From the NCBI RefSeq assembly GCF_014646095.1, contig NZ_BMMU01000028.1, forward strand, positions 35,634-99,633: a stretch of 64,000 nt of DNA. Direction: 5' to 3'. Both the position numbers and the translations under genes were made by a program. The stretch is from Streptomyces lacrimifluminis. GTDB lineage: Bacteria; Actinomycetota; Actinomycetes; Streptomycetales; Streptomycetaceae. This document shows positions 59,955 through 64,000 of this stretch, in pieces (the first letter of the stretch is position 1; each line of letters begins with the position of its first letter). A model generated the notes under the pieces. The model was not told the DNA's origin. It did no database searches and saw only the letters and a program-made list of their open reading frames with translations.

Positions 59955-61397
59955 CTAGCGCTGCAGTGTCAGTACCCCCGGCCGGTACGGCAGGAGGCCG
60001 TAGTCCCCGCCGTCGGTGCTGGGGTCGCGCCCCTGGTAGAGGAACTGCAGGTTGCAGGGGTCGATGGTCTTGGTCTGGTCGGGGTTGGTGCGAATCAGAT
60101 CGCCGTGGCTGATGTCCCTGGTCCAGGCCGTCGCGCCGCTGTTGGCACTGCCGGCGAAGGGGTTGGTCACGGTGTCGGCCCCGGCCTGCGGTGTCCACGT
60201 GCCGCCGAGGCTGGTGGCCGTGAACGAGCGGAAGTAGCGGCCATACCCTGTGTAGTTCTGGGCCTCGACGATCATGAGGTACTGGTTCTGACCCTGAACC
60301 TTGTAGACCTCGACCGCCTCGAACAGGTTGAGCGGCGTGTCGCTCATGATCTTCGTGAACGAACCGAAGGTGCCCGGGAAGTTGCCGATGGGCATGCTGG
60401 CGCGGTAGATGCCGCCCTCATCGTCGGCGAAGAACATGTACATGTTCGTGTCGTCGCCGATGAGGGTCACGTCGAGGGGGCCGCCCTTCGGGAGGGTGCC
60501 CGTGAACAGCTCCTGCTGCGCGGACCAGCCGTTGGGGTTGGTGGGGTCGCTCGAGGTGCGGTAGCCGAAGCTGTATGGCCAAGCCCCGTTGTAGGCGAGC
60601 ACCCAGGTGTTCTTCGGGGCGAAGTGGAACAGCGTCGGCGCGATGCCGTCGAAGGGGATCGTGTTCTGGGTGGCGGTGGCCATGTCGGACCAGTTCGTGA
60701 AGGGGCTGAAGGCCGTCAGTCCCCAGCGCCCGTCGTTACCGGCGAGGGTGTTGTGCGTCGTGGCATAGACGACGTGCTTGCCGTTGTACTTCACGGTGGT
60801 GAAGTCCTTGAGCGAGGCCCACCCCGCCTTCGGCTCCGCCAGCGGGCCGGTCGAGTTCCACCGGTAGGTCGACGGCAGAGCACACGTGTTGCCCGTCCCG
60901 GACAGGCCGGTCCACTTCTGGTTGGTGCCGCCGTGGCACGACCAGATCTGTACCCCCGTGCCGTTGGCCTTGCCCCAGCCCGAGACCTCCAGGCACAGCC
61001 CGGACCGCACGCCGACGACCGTGCCGTCGGGGTTCACCCGCCACTGCTGGTTGTCGCTGCCGTTGCACGTCCAGATCTGCACCGGGGTCCCGGACGTGGT
61101 GGCGCCGCCCCGGACATCCAGGCACTTGTTGCCGTACACGGTCAGCTGGCTGCTGTCCGTCGACGTCCACTGCTGGTTGGTTCCGCCGTGGCAGTCCCAG
61201 ATGTGCACGTTTCCGCCGTCGGTCTGGCTGAAGCCCGCCACATCGAGACACCGGCCGGAGTCAACACCGCGCACATCGCTGGTGGTGGCCGCCTGGGCCG
61301 GGCCGGCGACGAGCAGCGCCGCCAACGCGGCCAGCGCCGAGACCACGGCGGCGAGCACCGCGGACGGGCGTCTGAGACTGAAACTACGACTGTGCAT
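59955..61397 (-). CDS. GH62 alpha-L-arabinofuranosidase with ricin-type carbohydrate-binding domain
   Basis: The 480-residue protein starts at ATG 61397. The signal peptide MHSRSFSLRRPSAVLAAVVS ends near AGPAQA. A CBM13/ricin B domain follows with three QxW repeats (NQQWTS, NQQWRV, NQKWTG; residues about 40-165). The GH62 five-blade propeller runs from YRWNSTGPLAEPKAGWASLK, with catalytic Asp candidate in SLKDFTTVKYNG, to LFEAVEVYKVQG with the likely acid Glu. GH62 removes arabinose from arabinoxylan and arabinan. It is divergent from another arabinan-type enzyme. Confidence 0.92.
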   Translation of the reverse strand: MHSRSFSLRRPSAVLAAVVSALAALAALLVAGPAQAATTSDVRGVDSGRCLDVAGFSQTDGGNVHIWDCHGGTNQQWTSTDSSQLTVYGNKCLDVRGGATTSGTPVQIWTCNGSDNQQWRVNPDGTVVGVRSGLCLEVSGWGKANGTGVQIWSCHGGTNQKWTGLSGTGNTCALPSTYRWNSTGPLAEPKAGWASLKDFTTVKYNGKHVVYATTHNTLAGNDGRWGLTAFSPFTNWSDMATATQNTIPFDGIAPTLFHFAPKNTWVLAYNGAWPYSFGYRTSSDPTNPNGWSAQQELFTGTLPKGGPLDVTLIGDDTNMYMFFADDEGGIYRASMPIGNFPGTFGSFTKIMSDTPLNLFEAVEVYKVQGQNQYLMIVEAQNYTGYGRYFRSFTATSLGGTWTPQAGADTVTNPFAGSANSGATAWTRDISHGDLIRTNPDQTKTIDPCNLQFLYQGRDPSTDGGDYGLLPYRPGVLTLQR

Positions 61398-61955
61398 AAG
61401 GACCTCGTCATCCTTGAGCAAGCGACTCCGGTGGCCCATCAAGGGCTGTCCGGAGGCGGTGTGGTGCGGCCCCGGTTGTCCGATATGTCGAACAAGGGTC
61501 GAAGTGTCGAGCAATTGGATGATAAAGATCCGATGATCAGCGTCAATATCTCTCGCGAAAATCGCGGGCAGAAAGATTCGCAGGCTGAAACCAGGCGGCT
61601 TCAAGTCCCGGGGGTGTACGCGTCTTTGGCGTGAGGGGCAGGCAGCGGTGCGGGCGGGGGCTTGGTGATCATTAAGAACCCCGACCAGGTCGCTCACCCG
61701 AGCCTCTGGTTCGGGTCGGTGCCCGACCCGCGCTCGCGGCGGGCCGGTGTCATTCACTGACGCTGGCCCGGTCACCGGGGCACGGGGGCGCGGGGTCACG
61801 GGGTCAGGTGGGGCGGGGCGGTCGCGTCTCGGCGAAAGAAGTATTTGAGAGGGCAACCTTTCCGCTCCGAGTGGCCACTTAGCGGTGTACCGACGAGGGC
61901 GAGCCGGGTTCAGCGGCGTTACGCCCTCTGTGTCACCACCCGATCGGAGCACTAC
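61398..61955. promoter_or_regulatory. Divergent regulatory gap between the two arabinan-active enzymes
   Basis: This 558-bp region has an AT-richer core at 61480-61580 with GTCGAAC, GTCGAAG and GTCGAGC in succession and CGCGA-AAA-TCGCG near 61552-61564, candidates for LacI-type operators. A fragment PSLWFGSVPDPRSRRAG at about 61690-61765 may be transposase debris. No complete gene is present. Confidence 0.4.
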
Positions 61956-63737
61956 GTGTCATCAGACGACCCGAGATCCGCCGAGCAGCCGATGCCTCGG
62001 GGTCGCACGCCCCGCCGTAGCCGGATGCGCCTCCGCTTTGTCGCGGGGGCGGTGGCGGTGCTCGCCGCCTCGGCCGGTGTCGGCGCCCTGGCGCCCAGCG
62101 CGGGCGCCGCGGCGACCGTCGGCATCAGTGTGGATGCCGGTACCTCCTTGGGCACGGTGCCCAGCAGTGGTGTCGGCCTCAACACGGGCGTCGGCGACGA
62201 CCGCCTGGGGGACGCCAAGGTGACATCGCTGATGAAGGCCGCGGGAGTTCGGCAGCTTCGCTATCCCGGCGGCTCCGGCGCGGACGACTTCCACTGGAAG
62301 ACCCACACCATGGGCAACGGCGGCTGGATCGTACCCAACACCGACTTCGACAGCTTCATGGCCACCGCGAAGAAGGTCGGTGCCCAGCCGATCCTGACCG
62401 CGAACTACGGTTCCGGCACCCCCCAGGAGGCCGCCGACTGGGTCAAGTACGCCAACGTCGACAAAGGTTACGGCGTGAAGTACTGGGAGATCGGCAACGA
62501 GGTCTACGGCAACGGGCACTACAGCAACGGCAAGGGATGGGAAACCGACAACCACGCCGACAAGAGCCCGAAGGAGTACGGGAAGAACCTCGTCGCCTAC
62601 TCGAAGGCGATGAAGGCCGTGGACCCGAAGGTGAAGATCGGAGCGGTGCTCACCACCCCCGGCTTCTGGCCGGATGCGGAGAAGGCTCCCGGTGACACCG
62701 CCGACTGGAACAACACGGTGCTCTCCATCGCGGGACGCTCGATCGACTTCGTCATCGTCCACTGGTATCCGGGCGGCACCACCACGGCCGACCTGCTGAA
62801 CACCCCCTCCCGGATCGCCGGTGTCAGGTCCTCGCTGCGCTCGCTGATCGCCAAGTACGCGGGCTCGAACGCCGCTTCGGTGGAGATCGCGGTCACCGAG
62901 ACCGACACCGTCTTCTCGCCCGCCCTGACCAGCCAGGCCGCGGCCCTGTTCGCGCCGGACACCTACATGACCTGGTTCGAGCAAGGCGCCACCCACGTGG
63001 ACTGGTGGAACCTGCACAACGGCTCGGGCGACGCACCCACCACCGTCAACGGCGAGACCGACTACCAGGACGGGGGCATTCTCTCCGCCGGAACCTGCGC
63101 CGGGGGGAAGTGCGAACCGCCGCGCGACACGCCCTTCCCCACCTACTGGGGCATCCGCTCGCTGACCGCACTGGCGAAGCCCGGCGACACCATGGTCAAG
63201 TCGTCCTCGCGCAACTCGTCGGTCGCCGTGCACGCGGTGCGGAACAGCACCGGCGGTCTGAACGTCATGCTGATCAACAAGAGCCCGAAGGACGCGGCGC
63301 CGGTGTCGCTCTCGTACGCCGGATTCACCCCGGCCGCAGGGGCGGTCACGACCGTTTCGTATGCCAAGGGAGACACCGCCCTGACGACGGCGAAGCGGGG
63401 CACGGCGGTCGCACAGACGCTGCCGCCGTACTCGATCACGACTCTTCAGCTGAAGCCCGCGTCGGGGACGGCCAGCGCTGACAAGCCGTCGCCCGCCCCC
63501 ACGCCGACCGTCCCCACGCCGGTTGTCTCCGCCGCCGACACGACCGGCACCCGTGCACAGGCGGAGTTCGGCGCACCCGTCGGCCAGCCGACCCCGAGCA
63601 GCACGTCCGGCCCCCTGGCTGCCACCGGGGCGGGCACCGCTGTCACGTACAGCGCCTTCGGTGGCCTGCTGGTCATCGCTGCCGGCGGCATGCTGGTGCT
63701 TCGGGGACGTCGCCGCAGGGCTTCGCACGGGAAGTGA
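61956..63737 (+). CDS. Cell-wall-anchored GH51-like alpha-L-arabinofuranosidase
   Basis: The 593-residue protein starts at GTG 61956 with GGAG ten bases upstream. A twin-Arg-rich, hydrophobic signal (RMRLRFVAGAVAVLAASAGV) is followed by the clan GH-A catalytic domain: acid/base E in KYWEIGNEVYGNG and nucleophile E in VEIAVTETDTVF. A beta domain and a Pro/Thr-rich linker follow, then the sorting signal LAATG, a membrane segment and RGRRRR, which fits class E sortase (LAxTG) anchoring to the cell wall. With the divergent GH62 it forms a surface arabinan/arabinoxylan-degrading pair. Exact GH family is less sure than the fold. Confidence 0.85.
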   Translation: MSSDDPRSAEQPMPRGRTPRRSRMRLRFVAGAVAVLAASAGVGALAPSAGAAATVGISVDAGTSLGTVPSSGVGLNTGVGDDRLGDAKVTSLMKAAGVRQLRYPGGSGADDFHWKTHTMGNGGWIVPNTDFDSFMATAKKVGAQPILTANYGSGTPQEAADWVKYANVDKGYGVKYWEIGNEVYGNGHYSNGKGWETDNHADKSPKEYGKNLVAYSKAMKAVDPKVKIGAVLTTPGFWPDAEKAPGDTADWNNTVLSIAGRSIDFVIVHWYPGGTTTADLLNTPSRIAGVRSSLRSLIAKYAGSNAASVEIAVTETDTVFSPALTSQAAALFAPDTYMTWFEQGATHVDWWNLHNGSGDAPTTVNGETDYQDGGILSAGTCAGGKCEPPRDTPFPTYWGIRSLTALAKPGDTMVKSSSRNSSVAVHAVRNSTGGLNVMLINKSPKDAAPVSLSYAGFTPAAGAVTTVSYAKGDTALTTAKRGTAVAQTLPPYSITTLQLKPASGTASADKPSPAPTPTVPTPVVSAADTTGTRAQAEFGAPVGQPTPSSTSGPLAATGAGTAVTYSAFGGLLVIAAGGMLVLRGRRRRASHGK

Positions 63738-64000
63738 GACCGCGTGAGTGACTGACGGCCCGGCAGCAACGCCACCCACCCGTGGAATGCGCGCCGGGCC
63801 GTCGGCCTCCACGCCGGCGTCGGCGGTCAGGAAACAAACAACCTTCGGTCGGCTGATGCACACTGAGCGAGCCGCGGCCTGAGCGCCGCTTCGCTGCCCG
63901 AGGGTGCCGACTGCCTCGAACAGACCCTGGGACCGACCTCGTCAGGCCGGTTCCGGGACGAAGGGATGCAGTTCGTCGGCTCCGGCGTGTACGACACCGT
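63738..64000. other. Window end, no supported gene
   Basis: A plus-strand frame at 63880-64000 reads SLPEGADCLEQTLGPTSSGR, then FRDEGMQFVGSGVYDT, and could be the start of a gene continuing past the window, but no start or ribosome-binding site is seen. Confidence 0.3.

Noticed and set aside
61690..61765. PSLWFGSVPDPRSRRAG fragment resembling the N-terminus of ISAs1/IS4-type transposases
   Set aside because: Too short and unsupported on either side to annotate as an element.

Overview
The window is chromosomal DNA from a Streptomyces or a very close relative. It shows very high GC, strong third-position GC bias, many GTG starts, ATGA/GTGA overlaps between adjacent genes, and families typical of the genus: SCO4225-type membrane protein, DUF6153/DUF305 pair, GAF-ANTAR proteins, an LAxTG sortase signal, and sugar ABC transporters without their own ATPase. 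No rRNA, tRNA or CRISPR array was recognised.

Layout. 1-6.5 kb: end of a SnoaL-like protein, a UPF0060 membrane protein, a secreted protein, a flavin monooxygenase/FMN reductase pair, an OmpR-type two-component system, and a metal-binding DUF305/DUF6153 pair. 6.6-29.9 kb: a carbohydrate locus with a secreted histidine phosphatase, a NagZ-like GH3, a GH5-like hydrolase divergent from a BadF-type amino-sugar kinase and a GH3 beta-glucosidase, then a sugar ABC transporter, an RpiR/MurR-type regulator and a UPF0309 SIS enzyme. The locus is interrupted by a TnpB-type insertion element (12.49-14.31 kb), an IS630 copy (19.4-20.6 kb), a remnant of a related IS630 (23.2 kb), and unrelated membrane, PAP2 and PadR genes. 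Related palindromic motifs (core TGGTTCA) lie before the NagZ-like GH3, in the GH5/kinase divergent region, before the ABC operon and before the SIS gene. I read this as one regulon for import and cytoplasmic breakdown of an amino-sugar glycan.

30-41.2 kb: an SDR, a degenerate acetyltransferase, a lipoprotein followed by two tandem fusions of a Ser/Thr kinase with an extracellular substrate-binding domain, an acyltransferase, a TetR regulator with an array of operators, an FAD monooxygenase with an odd triplet-repeat N-terminus, and a GNAT enzyme. 41.5-47.4 kb: a signalling cluster of four GAF-ANTAR RNA-binding regulators, apparently two copies of a two-gene unit, with a STAS protein, a GNAT-like protein and small proteins. 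48.2-51.1 kb: a MerR regulator, a SulP anion transporter and an I36 inhibitor-like secreted protein.

51.7-59.7 kb: an arsenic island. trxA-trxB-arsC run divergently from arsR-aquaporin-arsO. TauE and an ArsN-like acetyltransferase follow. A second arsR is divergent from a Cys-tailed flavoprotein and an ArsI-type C-As lyase, whose operon ends in a truncated flavoprotein next to IS3 debris. No ArsB or Acr3 pump is present in the window, so the aquaporin probably serves as the exit route. 59.9-63.7 kb: a divergent pair of secreted arabinan/arabinoxylan enzymes, a GH62 with a ricin-type binding domain and a GH51-like arabinofuranosidase with a sortase anchor.

All assignments come from reading the sequence and recalling families. 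No database search was run.
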